From contig JAUIHI010000005.1 of the NCBI GenBank assembly GCA_030432295.1, positions 62,001 through 126,000 of the forward strand: 64,000 bases of DNA, given 5' to 3'. Origin of the DNA: Anaerolineae bacterium (GTDB lineage Bacteria; Chloroflexota; Anaerolineae; Caldilineales; Caldilineaceae). The position numbers and the translations under genes are program-made. The first letter of the stretch is position 1. Every line of letters begins with the position of its first letter. Below, one piece after another: positions 42,729-51,195 of the stretch. The notes beneath the pieces were generated by a model, which was given only the letters and a program-made list of their open reading frames with translations, was not told where the DNA came from and made no database searches.

Positions 42729-44172
42729 ACCGCTCTTTCGCTTCAGCGCTCCCCAGCCGCAGAACAAATTCCGCGCCGTGCCCGTCCCCTTCCGCCACAG
42801 TCAGTGTGCCGCCGTGGGCCTCGGCCAACCGCCGGGCCAGGGCCAGCCCAATCCCCATCCCTTCTTGAATCCGGGTCTGGTTGGGGGCGCGGTAGAAGAA
42901 CTGAAAGATATTTTCCCGATCCGCCGGGTCTATCCCCGGCCCGGTATCCCGCACACGCACGACTATCGGCGCGTTCTGCCCTGCCCCCTCCTGGGCCGCG
43001 GAGACAACCACCCGCCCCCCGGCTGGCGTATATTTGTAGGCGTTGTCCAGCAGATTGCCCAAAATCTGGCCGATGCGCACCGGGTCTACCTGTAAAGGCG
43101 GCAGGCTGGCAGCCACCTGACAGGAGAGGGCGATCTCTTTGGAACGCAATTTGCCTTCGCTGCGGTGACATTCGGCCTGAATCAGTGCGCCCACATCAGT
43201 GATTTTCAGGTCCAGCGCCAACTCCTGCATCTCGCTTTGGGCCAGCAGTGTCAGATCATCCAGCAGCAGGCGCAATTGGTCCACCTGCTCGTCGATACCT
43301 CCAGCCAGTTCGCCCACAACCTCGCCATTATTCCCGCTGTTCTGCCCCAACACCTGGGCCGCGGCTTTGATCGCGCCCAGGGGTCGGCCCAGTTCATGCA
43401 CAATACTGCGCAGAAGCCGTCGCCGGCCCTGTTCCAGTTCGTATAGCCGCTCGGCCATGCCGTTGAAAGTGTGGGCCAGCAGACGCACTTCGCTGGGGCC
43501 ACTCTCCAGGACAGTCGGCGGTGGCTGGTCAAAGCGGATGGAGCGGGCGGCTGCGGTCAACTGTTCCAGGGGGCGGTTGAGGGAGCGGGAGAGCAAAAAG
43601 CCCAGCAACCCGGCCAACACCATCCCAATTCCCGCGGTGGCCCAGACCAGCCAGCGCAGGAGCGCCAGCCGACTGCCTGTCTGCCCCAAGCCCTGGGATA
43701 GCTGAATCGCGCCCACCACCTCCTGATTTTCGTTGAAAACCGGCACAACCACATCCACCCCATTCGTCTGGGGATTCACACCGGAATGGGTTTGGCGGCT
43801 GGCTTGGCCCGCCAATGCCTGGCGCAGCAGCTCTTCGTTGAGGGAGAGGACGGGAACGTTTTGGGTGGTGGCCGCTACGCCAGAGGAGACCAGCAGACGG
43901 CCCTGGCTGTCCACCACAAAAATCTGGGCGGGCACAAGCACTTGCAGCCGGGTCATCAGGGGCTGGGACTGGTTGGGGTCCTTCCACGCCTGCCAGTTGC
44001 TCTGGGTCAGCCGGGCCACCAGTTGAGCCTGCACGGCCATTTCGTTGGCCACATTGACCAGCGCCACACGGGTTTCCAGCAGGTAGATCAGGGCCAGGCT
44101 GAAGAGTGGGACAAGGACGAGGATCGGTATGAAGTGGCTGAGGGCCAGGCGGAAACGCAGGCTGGAGAGCAT
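42727..44172 (-). CDS. Sensor histidine kinase (HisKA type)
   Basis: A 481-residue kinase. Two membrane helices (about 9-32 and 190-211) enclose an extracytoplasmic sensor domain of about 155 residues. A HAMP domain follows (SRSLNRPLEQLTAAARSI), then the H-box RSIVHELGRPLGAIKAAAQ with the phosphoacceptor His, the N-box DNAYKYTPAGG, G1 VRVRDTGPGIDP and G2 GMGIGLALARRLAEAHGG. The signal is unknown. The ATG at 44172 is chosen; a longer reading translates the repeat at 44197. It pairs with the response regulator upstream, from which it is now separated by a composite repeat. Confidence 0.9.
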   Translation of the reverse strand: MLSSLRFRLALSHFIPILVLVPLFSLALIYLLETRVALVNVANEMAVQAQLVARLTQSNWQAWKDPNQSQPLMTRLQVLVPAQIFVVDSQGRLLVSSGVAATTQNVPVLSLNEELLRQALAGQASRQTHSGVNPQTNGVDVVVPVFNENQEVVGAIQLSQGLGQTGSRLALLRWLVWATAGIGMVLAGLLGFLLSRSLNRPLEQLTAAARSIRFDQPPPTVLESGPSEVRLLAHTFNGMAERLYELEQGRRRLLRSIVHELGRPLGAIKAAAQVLGQNSGNNGEVVGELAGGIDEQVDQLRLLLDDLTLLAQSEMQELALDLKITDVGALIQAECHRSEGKLRSKEIALSCQVAASLPPLQVDPVRIGQILGNLLDNAYKYTPAGGRVVVSAAQEGAGQNAPIVVRVRDTGPGIDPADRENIFQFFYRAPNQTRIQEGMGIGLALARRLAEAHGGTLTVAEGDGHGAEFVLRLGSAEAKER

Positions 44173-44196
44173 CGGATGTATTTCCCAAGAATGGAT

Positions 44197-44434
44197 AACC
44201 ACGAAGACACAAAGCCACAAAGAAAAACAGTCTCTTTCTTTTGCTTTTTGTACTGGTCAACGGGATGGTGGAATGGCTATTTCTTAACGCAAAGATGCAA
44301 AGAGGCAAAGGCACAGAGAGAAAAGCGATTTCTTTGCGTCTCTGCTCCTTTGCGTCATTGCGTTGAAACTTCCACCATCTTCTTGACTACTACACTTTCT
44401 TTTGCTTTTCTTTGTGCCTTTGTGCCTTTGTGGT
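44197..44434. repeat. ACCACAAAG-type palindromic repeat, copy 4, split by a 146-bp element
   Basis: Left half from 44197 (AACCACGAAGACACAAAGCC) and right half ending at 44434 (CCTTTGTGCCTTTGTGGT) form the same hairpin as at 25603. The loop region is interrupted by the element at 44249-44394, with the 15-nt sequence CTTTCTTTTGCTTTT on both sides. It fills the gap between the response regulator and kinase genes. Confidence 0.9.
44249..44394. mobile_element. 146-bp MITE-like element, copy 1
   Basis: Begins TGTACTGGTCAACGGGATGG and ends with the inverse of TGTAGTAGTCAAGAAGATGG, so the ends are imperfect terminal inverted repeats of about 25 bp with TGTA/TACA tips. The interior is itself a hairpin of AACGCAAAG-type sequence. 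It is flanked by a perfect 15-bp direct repeat (44234-44248 and 44395-44409), expected of a target duplication. No coding capacity. A nearly identical copy of the same length lies in inverse orientation at 48704-48849. Confidence 0.88.
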
Positions 44435-44440
44435 AAAAAC

Positions 44441-45133
44441 TTACGCGCCAGAGACCAGCCGATACCCCACGCTGCGCACGGTCAGCAGACGCTGGGGTTT
44501 GTTGGGTTCGGTCTCGATTTTAGTGCGCAGCCAACGCACGTGGACATAGACAGTCTGGGGTTCACCCGCCCATTCCTCGCCCCAAACATTGACAATAATC
44601 TCTTCCAGAGGCACAGCCTCGCCCGCGCGCTGGGCCAGGTAATAGAGCAGGTCGTACTCTTTGGGGGCCAGTTCGATCAGCTTGCCGCCAACTGTCACCT
44701 GATGGGCCGTGGGATCGATGCGCAGATCGCCCACGGCGATGGGTTGGGCAGGCGGAGCAACGGGCTGGCGCTGTTGTGCCCGGCGCAGCACCGCCTTCAC
44801 CCGGGCCAGCAGAATGTCCATATCGAAGGGTTTGGTGACGTAGTCATCTGCGCCCATCTCCAGGCCCACAATCTCATCCAACTCCCGGCGGCGGGCGGTG
44901 ACGAAGATGACCGGCGCGGCCACTTCCTTCTGGAAAGCGCGCAGGGTTTCCAGCCCGTCCATCCCCGGCAGGCCGATGTCGAGCAGCACTAAATCCGGGC
45001 GCAGCTTGCGGGCTGCGGCCAGACCCTCCTCGCCACTGCCCGCGGTTTCCGTGGCATAGCCAGCGTCGGTCAAACTCAGCGAAACGCTGCGCCGCATCAA
45101 TCTGTCGTCGTCGATCACCAGAATTCGTGTCAT
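44441..45133 (-). CDS. OmpR/PhoB-family response regulator
   Basis: A 230-residue regulator. The receiver domain has the acidic pair IDDD at 7-10, the phosphoacceptor Asp at about 52 (LLDIGLPG), the Thr/Lys switch residues in VIFVTAR and DDYVTKPFD, and a C-terminal winged helix (ELAPKEYDLLYYLAQRAGEA, then TVYVHVRWLRTKIE). It should be phosphorylated by the kinase at 42727-44172. It starts 28 nt after the P450 stop codon, so P450 and regulator may be co-transcribed. Confidence 0.92.
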   Translation of the reverse strand: MTRILVIDDDRLMRRSVSLSLTDAGYATETAGSGEEGLAAARKLRPDLVLLDIGLPGMDGLETLRAFQKEVAAPVIFVTARRRELDEIVGLEMGADDYVTKPFDMDILLARVKAVLRRAQQRQPVAPPAQPIAVGDLRIDPTAHQVTVGGKLIELAPKEYDLLYYLAQRAGEAVPLEEIIVNVWGEEWAGEPQTVYVHVRWLRTKIETEPNKPQRLLTVRSVGYRLVSGA

Positions 45134-45161
45134 ACGCCTATTGTGCCAGCTTTGGAGGAAG

Positions 45162-46556
45162 TCACCAAACGGTTGACGCTGCGTCAGATCGTTCCCGCGG
45201 GTGAGCTTTCATCCACAGCCCATCTTTGGGGCGCAGGGTGATGCGTGGGTCCATCAACACCGCCCGATTGTCTGCCGGGCGAAACTGCCAGCGGCGGGCC
45301 AGTGTTGCCAGCAACAGAATACCTTCCATCCAGGCGAACTGTGCCCCGATGCAGACCCGCGGCCCTCCGCCAAAGGGGAAAAAGGCGAATTTGGGTCTGT
45401 CGTTTCGCTTCTCGGCCAGCCATCGCTCCGGGCGAAATTCGTCGGCCCAGGCAAAGTAGCGGCTGTCCCGGTGGGTGACCCACTGGCTGAGGAGAATCAT
45501 CGAACCCGCGGGCACGGCATAGCCGCCGATTACACAATCAGCGATGGCCGAGCGGCCAATCACCCAGGCCGGGGGATAGAGACGCAGACTCTCGGATAGC
45601 ACCGCGCGGGTGAAGGGCAGCCGCCCCAAATCGGCCATGCCCGGCAGCCCGCCGCTGGGCAGTAGCTGGTCTACTTCGGCGTGGAGCCGAGCCTCGGCCT
45701 CCGGGTGGGCGGCGAGCAGATGCCAGACCCACGCCAGCGCGTTGGCCGTCGTCTCGTGGCCAGCCAGGAGCAGTGTCAATGCCTGATCCCGCACAAACTG
45801 GTCATCGACGGATATGCCGCTCTCCTCATCCACTGCGGCCAGCAGCATATCCAGCAGATCGCCCTGGCCTGGCCCGCTCTTTCGTCGCCGGTCGATCAGC
45901 CCGTCGATCAGCCGGTTGAAAAAGTCTCTGGAATCGCGAAAGCGGCGAGCGGTTGGGGTGGGCAGCCAGGCCATCAGCGGGGCCAGCATCAGATGAACCG
46001 GGTCCGTCACTACCATCAGATCGTCCAGCGCCGTTGCGATCCGCTCCACTTGGCCGGAGAGATCCGTGCCAAAGAGCGTCTGCCCTACGATGCGTAACGT
46101 CAGATGGTTCATCGCCTGGGCCACATCGAAGAGAGCGCCCCCCTGCCATTCGTCGGCAACGCGACTGGCTTCCTGGGCCATCAGATCGGCATAACCGGCA
46201 ATGCGCTCGTGATGAAAGGCCGGTTGCACCAGACGACGGGCCTTCTGGTGCTCTTCCCCTTCGCTGGTCAGCAGCCCCTGGCCCAATACCACCCGCATCT
46301 GCTGCAACCCTCGACCTTTCGAGAAATTCGCGTGGTCTGTGACCAGAACCTGCTGCACGAAATCTGGATGGTTGAGGAGAAAGGCAGGGCGTCCCGCAAT
46401 GGAAAATTCGACAATATCGCCGTAAGTGCGGGCCAGCCCAGCCAGCATTCCGGTGGGGTCCCGGCGAAAGGCCAGTATCCGCTGGCCGGGAAAGGTAAAG
46501 CCTGGGCCGGGCGCGCGTTTGGGCGCAAGAGATTTATGGGAAAGAGTGTGTATCAT
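45162..46556 (-). CDS. Cytochrome P450
   Basis: A 464-residue monooxygenase with no N-terminal anchor, so soluble. The I-helix oxygen-binding motif AGHETTANALAW, the ExxR motif in SESLRLYPPAWVIG, and the heme-binding FPFGGGPRVCIGAQFA with the Cys ligand are intact. The ordering resembles CYP102/CYP4-like bacterial P450s that act on fatty acids or lipophilic compounds, but the substrate is not readable. No ferredoxin or reductase is adjacent. The ATG at 46556 has GGAGG 5 nt upstream. It follows the lipoprotein gene by 47 nt. Confidence 0.93.
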   Translation of the reverse strand: MIHTLSHKSLAPKRAPGPGFTFPGQRILAFRRDPTGMLAGLARTYGDIVEFSIAGRPAFLLNHPDFVQQVLVTDHANFSKGRGLQQMRVVLGQGLLTSEGEEHQKARRLVQPAFHHERIAGYADLMAQEASRVADEWQGGALFDVAQAMNHLTLRIVGQTLFGTDLSGQVERIATALDDLMVVTDPVHLMLAPLMAWLPTPTARRFRDSRDFFNRLIDGLIDRRRKSGPGQGDLLDMLLAAVDEESGISVDDQFVRDQALTLLLAGHETTANALAWVWHLLAAHPEAEARLHAEVDQLLPSGGLPGMADLGRLPFTRAVLSESLRLYPPAWVIGRSAIADCVIGGYAVPAGSMILLSQWVTHRDSRYFAWADEFRPERWLAEKRNDRPKFAFFPFGGGPRVCIGAQFAWMEGILLLATLARRWQFRPADNRAVLMDPRITLRPKDGLWMKAHPRERSDAASTVW

Positions 46557-46603
46557 TGGGACCTCCGATAGGTAGCAATCCATAACTCGCAACTCGCCAT
46601 CCG

Positions 46604-47824
46604 CTAGGGCCGTCGGCCACCGGTGGGCGGCTGAACGTTGCCAGGCCGGCCAGGTGCCGCGGCTGCGCCATTGCCGCCCAGCGAAGGCATCTGTGTATTG
46701 ATTCCTTCCAGGCCCTGGTGCGCGGCGGGCAGATCGTTGCGGGCCAGGGCGTCCGTCACCGAATCGATGGAGCCAGCCATTCCCTGCAACTGAGGACCTC
46801 CGAAGTCCTTCAATCCAGCCGATGCATTGGCCCCAGCCTGGGCGATGGCAACGATTTCGCTCTGGTCGATGCGTCCATCTGCCAGGGAGCGCTGGGCCAC
46901 ATCCACAAAAGAGCGGGTCATTTGCAGAGCCGCAGGCAGATCAGTCGCCATCTGCTGGGGCTGAATCGTCTGAATCAGAGCAGAAAAATCGGCTGACTGG
47001 TTTGCCAGCGCGGCCTGTGCATCTTTGGCCCGATCCACCTGGGCCTGCAAGCTGCTCTGCCAGACTTGGGCCTGGGCTTGCGCCTGATCCGCTGCGATCT
47101 GCGCCTGGGCCGCGGCGTTTTCCAACTGGGCAATGCTCTCTTCGGCCAGTTCCAGGCCCGCCTCCAGCGTTGCGCTGATCTCTTCCAGGCTGGTGGCAAT
47201 CGACGCCGCGTTTTGGTTCAGCGTCGCCAGTTCCTGCTCGATGCCATTTAGCGCTGCCACCATCTCGGCGCTGCTGTCCGCATAGAGCTGACCGTAGGTC
47301 GCCAGCACTTCTTCGGCATAGGCAATCGTCTCTTCGGCCAGTTGGACATAGACTTCCAACGTCTGCACTTCGTCGCTGGTCACTACCGCGTCGGATGTGG
47401 CTGTGGACGCTGCTTGGGCAGAGGCTTCGGTGGCGGCCACGGCCTGTTCCACCGCCTCGTCGATAAGCGCTTCCAGCTCCTCTTCGCTCATCGAAATGTA
47501 TACGTCCTGGGGCACATAGACAATTTCCGTAACAGTTTCGACAACTGTTTCTGTAACGGTTTCTGTAACCGTTTCAGTATTGGTGATGACAATCGGTGTG
47601 GGGGTTGGTGTCAGCGCTGCGTTGTCGCCCAGAGCTGTGGCTGTGGCTTGCACAGCGGCGTCGATGGATGCCTGGGTTTGGGCCTGGGCTGCGGTGGTCG
47701 CCTGGACAGCCGCAGCGATGGTGGCCTCCGCATTGGGCGCGGGTGTATTTGCTCCTCGACCGCAGGCGGCCAGGGCAAGGAGAATGAGGCAAAGGGTGAA
47801 GATTCGGGGGAGAGAGAATTTCAT
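46604..47824 (-). CDS. Coiled-coil lipoprotein of unknown function
   Basis: A 406-residue lipoprotein. The signal peptide ends in the lipobox LALAACG with Cys at about 21. A Thr/Val repeat (TETVTETVTETVVETVTE, about 84-101) precedes a long Ala/Glu/Gln-rich coiled-coil region (about 115-290), then a tail rich in Gly/Pro (about 380-406). The long coil suggests a stalk or periplasmic/envelope spacer. No enzymatic motif is seen. It lies between two two-component systems and directly upstream of the P450 gene. Confidence 0.65.
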   Translation of the reverse strand: MKFSLPRIFTLCLILLALAACGRGANTPAPNAEATIAAAVQATTAAQAQTQASIDAAVQATATALGDNAALTPTPTPIVITNTETVTETVTETVVETVTEIVYVPQDVYISMSEEELEALIDEAVEQAVAATEASAQAASTATSDAVVTSDEVQTLEVYVQLAEETIAYAEEVLATYGQLYADSSAEMVAALNGIEQELATLNQNAASIATSLEEISATLEAGLELAEESIAQLENAAAQAQIAADQAQAQAQVWQSSLQAQVDRAKDAQAALANQSADFSALIQTIQPQQMATDLPAALQMTRSFVDVAQRSLADGRIDQSEIVAIAQAGANASAGLKDFGGPQLQGMAGSIDSVTDALARNDLPAAHQGLEGINTQMPSLGGNGAAAAPGRPGNVQPPTGGRRP

Positions 47825-47958
47825 TGGTCGGCTCCTGGTTCAGACAAAATGTGCGAGATGGCCGGTTCCATCTTCATCTGCCTGCCAGAATACCAATTCA
47901 GCCCAGAAGAGTCAGCCTCCATTCGTCGTAGAAATCGACCCTTCTTTCGTATGAAGCC

Positions 47959-47992
47959 AGAAGTTCGACTTTTCGGAAAAAGTCGAACTTCT
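47959..47992. terminator. Hairpin at the end of the NarL-type regulator gene
   Basis: AGAAGTTCGACTTTT (47959-47973) and its exact inverse (47978-47992) form a 15-bp stem with a 4-nt loop. The right arm overlaps the stop codon of the minus-strand regulator. It has the same arms, less degenerate, as the hairpin at 5441-5463. Confidence 0.75.
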
Positions 47993-48635
47993 ATGGCCCC
48001 ATCGCATCCACATCGACCAGCCCGTAGCGGACAGCCAGCAGCGCGGCCTGGGTGCGGTCGGCTACGTGGAGTTTGCCCAAAATTGTACTGACGTAGCCCT
48101 TTACCGTCGCTTCGGTCAGAAATAGCCGGGCGGCTATCTCTTTGTTGCTGTTGCCCTGGGCCAGCAGCGTCAATACTTCGCGCTCCCGCTCGGTCAGTTC
48201 GTCCAGGGGAGTGGCGGGCGCGGGCATCTGGCCCATTAGCTTGCGGGCAATGTCCGGGTGCAATTGGGGAATGCCCTGGGCCGCGCCCCGAATCGCGGCG
48301 ACCAGACTGTCCCCCGGCGTATCCTTGAGCAGGTAGCCCGTCACGCCCGCTTTGAGCGCTGCGTAGAGTTTGGCGTCGGTGTCAAAACTGGTGAGGATGA
48401 GAATGTGGACATCCGGCTGGTTCGCTCGAATCTTCTCTGCAGCGGCCAGCCCGTCCATCTCCGGCATCTGAATATCGAGCAGCAGCACATCCGGGGATTG
48501 GGCAGCCGCCAGCAGGACGGCCTCCCGGCCATTGGCCGCCTCGCCCACCAGCTCCATATCTTCCTCGCCCAGAATTGTCATACGCAGACCCCGACGCACA
48601 ATCTCGTGATCATCTGCAATAGCTACTCGAATCAT
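47991..48635 (-). CDS. NarL/FixJ-family response regulator
   Basis: A 214-residue regulator: receiver domain with IADDHEIVRRGL and phosphoacceptor Asp at about 54 (LLLDIQMPEMDG), and a LuxR-type HTH (LTEREREVLTLLAQGNSNKE, then TVKGYVSTILGKLHVADRTQ). Its partner is the NarL-type kinase gene upstream at 48905. The two are separated by 269 bp containing a MITE-like element, so the operon has been split or the terminator-like element lies inside it. AAGGAAA precedes the ATG at 48635. Confidence 0.93.
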   Translation of the reverse strand: MIRVAIADDHEIVRRGLRMTILGEEDMELVGEAANGREAVLLAAAQSPDVLLLDIQMPEMDGLAAAEKIRANQPDVHILILTSFDTDAKLYAALKAGVTGYLLKDTPGDSLVAAIRGAAQGIPQLHPDIARKLMGQMPAPATPLDELTEREREVLTLLAQGNSNKEIAARLFLTEATVKGYVSTILGKLHVADRTQAALLAVRYGLVDVDAMGP

Positions 48636-48703
48636 CAAATTTCCTTTCTTGAACGAAAACCAGAACGCTGGTTTGGGCAAAAACTACAGATTTTGCAGAT
48701 TTT

Positions 48704-48849
48704 TGTAGTAGTCAAGAAGATGGTGGAATTTTCAACGCAATGACGCAAAGGAGCAGAGACGTAAAGAAATCGCTTTTCTCTCTGTGCCTTTGCCTCTTTG
48801 CATCTTTGCGTTAAGAAATAGCCATTCCACCATCCCGTTGACCAGTACA
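48704..48849. mobile_element. 146-bp MITE-like element, copy 2
   Basis: An inverse-orientation copy of the element at 44249-44394, also 146 bp, with TGTA and TACA tips. It is flanked by AGATTTTGCAGATTTT (48688-48703) and AGATTTCGCAGATTTT (48850-48865), a 16-bp direct repeat with one mismatch. The flanking sequence itself belongs to another repeat type (CAGATTTTATCTGTATTTAT), so it too was inserted in a repeat. No coding capacity. Confidence 0.88.
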
Positions 48850-48904
48850 AGATTTCGCAGATTTTATCTGTATTTATCAGCGTTCACCAGTGGCTGTTTT
48901 CACA

Positions 48905-51052
48905 TCAGGGGCGGGACCAGACCGCGTGTACACGGGTTCCCGTCCCCGGCGTGGATTCTATGGAAAGGGTTGCGCCGATCTTTGCGGCCCGCTCCGCCAT
49001 CGAAGCCAGGCCCAGGCCGTGCCCTGCTGTGGAAACGCTCTGCTCTGGCACAAATCCCTTGCCCTCGTCGATAATCCGCAGGTGTACTTGCCCGTCTCCC
49101 TCGTCCAGACGGCAGAGAGCTTGGGAAACCCCCGCATACTTTAGCACATTGTGCAGGGCCTCTTTGCTGATGAAGAGCATCTCCTCTGCCACCTCTGCCG
49201 GCAGAGCGAGATGCTCTGGCGCTTCCAACTGCACGTGCAGGCCGTTGGCAGCCAATTGCCGACAGTGGGCGGCCAAATGCCGGGCCAAATCGCCGTCGGG
49301 CAGCAGCGGGGCACGCAGTTGCGCGAGCAATGCCCTCATCTCGCCCAGGGCTTGCCGGGCCGCATCTTCCTGCTCGGCCAGCCCCTGGCTGGTGGCCGCG
49401 GGATCGCGCAGGGCCAGTTTGCCCAGTGCCCGGCTCCCCAGGCTAATGCTGAAGAGGGTCTGCGTCACCGAGTCGTGCAGGTCCCGGGCCAGCCGCTGCC
49501 GCTCTTCGGCCACGGCCAATGCCCGCTGTTGATCCAGCACCTGCTCGGTCTGGGCGGCCACCTGGGCTTCCAGATTCAGGTTCAGATCGGTCAGCACTTC
49601 CAGGGTTTCGGCATAGGCCAGGGCCAGGGCTGCCTGGGCGACAATCCCGTGCAGCGCGGCCTGCTCGGCCCCGTCGAAGGGCAGACCGCTGCGCCGGGGA
49701 CCGAGCCAGTAGCGACCCAGCACCCGATCGCCCACTTCCAATCGGCCATTCCAGGCGGGCTGGCTCTCTCTCTGGCCTGGCACATCCTGGGCTGGGGCCA
49801 GCACCAGACCGGCCCAAAGTGAATCCAGCGCAAGCGGCAGTTCGTCTTCCAACAGTGCATAAATCTCTCGTCGGGAAACCACCTGCTGCAAGCGGTTGCG
49901 GGCCTCGGCCATTACGTGGGCAAAGCGCAGCCGTTCCGGATAGAATATCCGATCGACAAAACCCAAGAGGAGTTGATAGAGGGGACGAAAGGCCAGCGCG
50001 GCTATAATAAGGGTGAGCAGAATCGCGGCTGTCTGAAACTGGGGAAGCAGTTGGGCGAGCAGGCGGCTGAGGAAGTCGGTAAAGCCAAAATAGACGCCGA
50101 GCAGAACCGCGCTGACACCCGTATAGGCCAGGGCACGGCGCACAGCCGCATCGATCCCAAAAAGGTCGTGTCGCTGTATCGCATAGGCAACGGTCAGCGG
50201 GACAGCAATCTGGAAGAGCAGTGCCACGTCATAGGGGATGGTGACCGGCCAGCCCAGACCAAAAAGCAATAGACGCAGCAACAGCGGTACTTCGGCCAGC
50301 AGAAAACCGAGCAGAAGAAGCCGAGCCTGGCTGGCCGAACCCAGCCAGGCCGGGTCGCTCTCCCGGCTGACCCGGATTAGCTGGAGATGGGCAAGGGCCA
50401 ACAGAAAGAGCAGCCAGCCGATCATTGGGATTCCGACGGCATAACGCAGCCAGCCCGGCGGCGGGAGCAATACGCCAAGCGTAAGAAGAGCCGTTATCAG
50501 ATAGACGTACAGCAGATGGCGATCCGTAGGCGTTTGGGCCTGGGCCTGGGGGCTGCGGGGCGGAAAGCGGGCGGCCAAATGCAGGGCGACCGGAATTGCC
50601 AACGCCGCGTTGAAGTAGCGCAGGAGCGCATGGGGTGGCAAAGAAGAGAGAAGTGAGACTTTGCGTTCCAGATTGACCGAAGAGATGTCAAAGGGGATGA
50701 CCAGCAGACCGGCCAGCAGAACCGCCAGAATGGCAGCCAACCGGGTGTCGTTGCCCGGACGCAAGACAGGAATCAGCAGCCCGCTGGCAACCAGCAGCAG
50801 AGAGACACCCGCGGAAAAGCGAGTGATCCCCAGCTCCATCTGCTGGGAAGCCATAGCCAGCCCCAGCAGTTCGACAGCGATCAGCAGCAGCACAGGGATA
50901 CAGGCCTGGGCAAGGCTGGCTGAAGGGGTTGCCGCGTTTTGGGGAGTTGAATGCACGTCGCGTTTGGACACGGGCCTGACAGATTCTTTCGATGGCTGGA
51001 GAAGATATCGCAGGGTGAGTCTATTGAAGAAACGGGTTTTTCGCAAACACAC
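48905..51052 (-). CDS. Membrane sensor histidine kinase (NarL/DegS type)
   Basis: A 715-residue kinase. About eight hydrophobic helices occupy residues 50-330, then a cytoplasmic GAF-like region, a coiled coil (LNLNLEAQVAAQTEQVLDQQ), the HisKA_3 box RLARDLHDSVTQTLFSISLG with the phosphoacceptor His, and the ATPase domain with IIDEGKGF and GHGLGLASMAERAAKIGA. The N-terminal 45 residues from the GTG at 51052 are not conserved-looking, so a later start is possible. It is the partner of the regulator at 47991-48635 and divergent from fadN. Confidence 0.88.
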   Translation of the reverse strand: MCLRKTRFFNRLTLRYLLQPSKESVRPVSKRDVHSTPQNAATPSASLAQACIPVLLLIAVELLGLAMASQQMELGITRFSAGVSLLLVASGLLIPVLRPGNDTRLAAILAVLLAGLLVIPFDISSVNLERKVSLLSSLPPHALLRYFNAALAIPVALHLAARFPPRSPQAQAQTPTDRHLLYVYLITALLTLGVLLPPPGWLRYAVGIPMIGWLLFLLALAHLQLIRVSRESDPAWLGSASQARLLLLGFLLAEVPLLLRLLLFGLGWPVTIPYDVALLFQIAVPLTVAYAIQRHDLFGIDAAVRRALAYTGVSAVLLGVYFGFTDFLSRLLAQLLPQFQTAAILLTLIIAALAFRPLYQLLLGFVDRIFYPERLRFAHVMAEARNRLQQVVSRREIYALLEDELPLALDSLWAGLVLAPAQDVPGQRESQPAWNGRLEVGDRVLGRYWLGPRRSGLPFDGAEQAALHGIVAQAALALAYAETLEVLTDLNLNLEAQVAAQTEQVLDQQRALAVAEERQRLARDLHDSVTQTLFSISLGSRALGKLALRDPAATSQGLAEQEDAARQALGEMRALLAQLRAPLLPDGDLARHLAAHCRQLAANGLHVQLEAPEHLALPAEVAEEMLFISKEALHNVLKYAGVSQALCRLDEGDGQVHLRIIDEGKGFVPEQSVSTAGHGLGLASMAERAAKIGATLSIESTPGTGTRVHAVWSRP

Positions 51053-51195
51053 CCCAGCGCAATGGATGATACAATTGAGGAAGCTGGGTCAACGACTTCA
51101 AAACCAACCCGCAACACCCCGTCGCTAGTATTGTCCCACGCGTTCATACCAATACCCAACATCTGATACCCAATCCCTCCCCCCAGGAGAATCCT

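Noticed and set aside
44173-44220. Extended N terminus of the OmpR-type histidine kinase
   Set aside because: The added residues come from the repeat at 44197. The ATG at 44172 starts a normal kinase N terminus before the first helix.
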